DNA from: Weissella muntiaci | GTDB lineage: Bacteria > Bacillota > Bacilli > Lactobacillales > Lactobacillaceae | DNA length: 64,000 nt | Direction of reading: 5' to 3' | Assembly: GCF_008107635.1 (NCBI RefSeq) | Contig: NZ_SDGZ01000024.1 | Coordinates: 40,438 to 104,437, forward strand | Shown: piece after piece, positions 63,388-64,000 of the stretch | Layout of the letters: each line of letters starts with the position of its first letter | Numbering within the stretch: position 1 is the first letter of the stretch | Position numbers and translations under genes: made by a program | Notes under the pieces: model-generated | Database searches by the model: none | What the model saw: the letters and a program-made list of their open reading frames with translations, nothing else | What the model was told of the DNA's origin: nothing

Positions 63388-64000
63388 TTATTGATTACTT
63401 TTATCAAAATATTGGTCAATTACCAGTAATCCGAAAAGAGTTGTTATAACTCCCAATGCTAATAGACCGTCGTTGGTCCCCATACCAGTCATGGGCAATG
63501 AGGTTTGACTTTGAAGTCCCTCTCTTTGTGATGTTGCGGTAGCTCTAACTTCTGCTAATGCATTAGCACTCTTAACCTCGATAATCTGGATTCCCATTGC
63601 CGTTCCGATGCTCCCATCTGGATTAGTATAAGCAAGTCTTGTCATTACCGTATAACTTCCCTGAGATTTTGGAACAAAGCTATTTCCGGCGATAATCATC
63701 TCAGAACCATCAGGCAAGATCACAATCGTTTCTAGCTTTCCAAGTGTTATATTATCGGTACCTGGCGTAACCACTGACGTAATATCCACACTACTGCCAA
63801 CAGTGACTATTTGATTTGCTGGCACTGAAACGGTTGGCTCGATTATAACCGTAATAATTTGCTTTGCCGTCACTGTACCAGTACTTCCATCGAGATTTGT
63901 GTAAGGCATGGTTGTTGTCACCGTATAAGTACCGGGGGTCGTCGGTGTATAACTTGTACCTGTTAACGTCGTCGTTGTGCCTGTCGGGGTCGTAACCGTC
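63388..64000 (-). CDS. C-terminal part of an LPxTG-anchored surface protein with repeats (5' end outside window)
   Basis: The reading frame is open to the window edge, so this is the 3' end (about 204 codons) of a larger protein. It contains bacterial Ig/MucBP-like repeats: GTYTVTTTMPYTNLDGSTGT and, later, GSYTVMTRLAYTNPDGSIGT, about 90 residues apart. It ends with the sortase signal LPMTG, a hydrophobic stretch and the tail DQYFDKSNQ. The tail has just one Lys, where several positive residues are usual. The protein is exported and linked to peptidoglycan by sortase A. The GTG at 63921 is an internal codon, not a start. Confidence 0.85.
   Translation of the reverse strand, partial: TVTTPTGTTTTLTGTSYTPTTPGTYTVTTTMPYTNLDGSTGTVTAKQIITVIIEPTVSVPANQIVTVGSSVDITSVVTPGTDNITLGKLETIVILPDGSEMIIAGNSFVPKSQGSYTVMTRLAYTNPDGSIGTAMGIQIIEVKSANALAEVRATATSQREGLQSQTSLPMTGMGTNDGLLALGVITTLFGLLVIDQYFDKSNQ

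Overview
The window is a bacterial chromosome segment from a low-to-mid G+C Gram-positive, almost certainly a lactic acid bacterium (order Lactobacillales). The evidence is the conserved blocks cmk-rpsA, rpsB/tsf/pyrH/frr, hrcA-grpE-dnaK-dnaJ with CIRCE operators, and ymfF-ymfH-rodZ-pgsA-cinA-recA. PepS and PepV type peptidases, a drug exporter paired with a DUF4811 protein, GH25 and LysM wall hydrolases and an LPxTG surface protein fit the same picture. General resemblance suggests Weissella or a close relative; that genus call is inference. Nearly all genes lie on the minus strand. I found no tRNA, rRNA, CRISPR array, prophage or intact insertion sequence.

Layout. 0-11 kb: hup (cut by the window edge), der, a membrane-bound glycerophosphodiesterase, a divergent pair (bacteriocin-immunity-like gene and msrA) sharing a promoter region with a cre-like site, rpsA, cmk, a LysM membrane protein, recQ with its ypbB-like partner, and ribU behind an FMN riboswitch. 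11-22.7 kb: frr, pyrH, tsf, rpsB, a tRNA-methyltransferase-like gene with a GIY-YIG gene, plsC, yneF and ynzC-like genes, a divergent and unusual lexA homologue, apt, recJ, rnz and two uncharacterised genes. 22.7-27.4 kb: the class I heat-shock operon, whose DnaJ lacks the zinc-finger region.

27.5-39.7 kb: a wall or exopolysaccharide locus on the minus strand. It runs from map through a priming sugar transferase, a DUF4422 protein, UDP-galactopyranose mutase, a GlfT2-like glycosyltransferase, GtrA, two more GT2 enzymes and rfbACBD (dTDP-rhamnose), and ends with a GH25 lysozyme carrying six ChW repeats. Together the genes point to a polymer containing rhamnose and galactofuranose. No flippase, polymerase or ABC exporter is present in the locus.

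40-52.9 kb: pepS, a low-molecular-weight phosphatase, a RluA-type pseudouridine synthase, a two-gene drug-export operon, a PepV-like dipeptidase with a YfcC-type carrier, a LysM/transglycosylase-like secreted protein with a structured leader and a WalR-type box, coaA and helD. 53-55.4 kb is a small accessory island of surface proteins. Two of them share an almost identical leader and membrane-anchor module but have unrelated outer domains. 55.4-64 kb: recA, cinA C-terminal domain, pgsA, rodZ, the M16 pair ymfH/ymfF, cardiolipin synthase and the 3' end of a large LPxTG adhesin that continues past the window.

The most interesting points are the LexA homologue with no recognisable autocleavage site, the zinc-finger-less DnaJ whose ribosome binding site sits in a hairpin, the duplicated leader-anchor cassettes near 53.5 and 54.9 kb, and the three-stem leader RNA before the LysM/transglycosylase gene.
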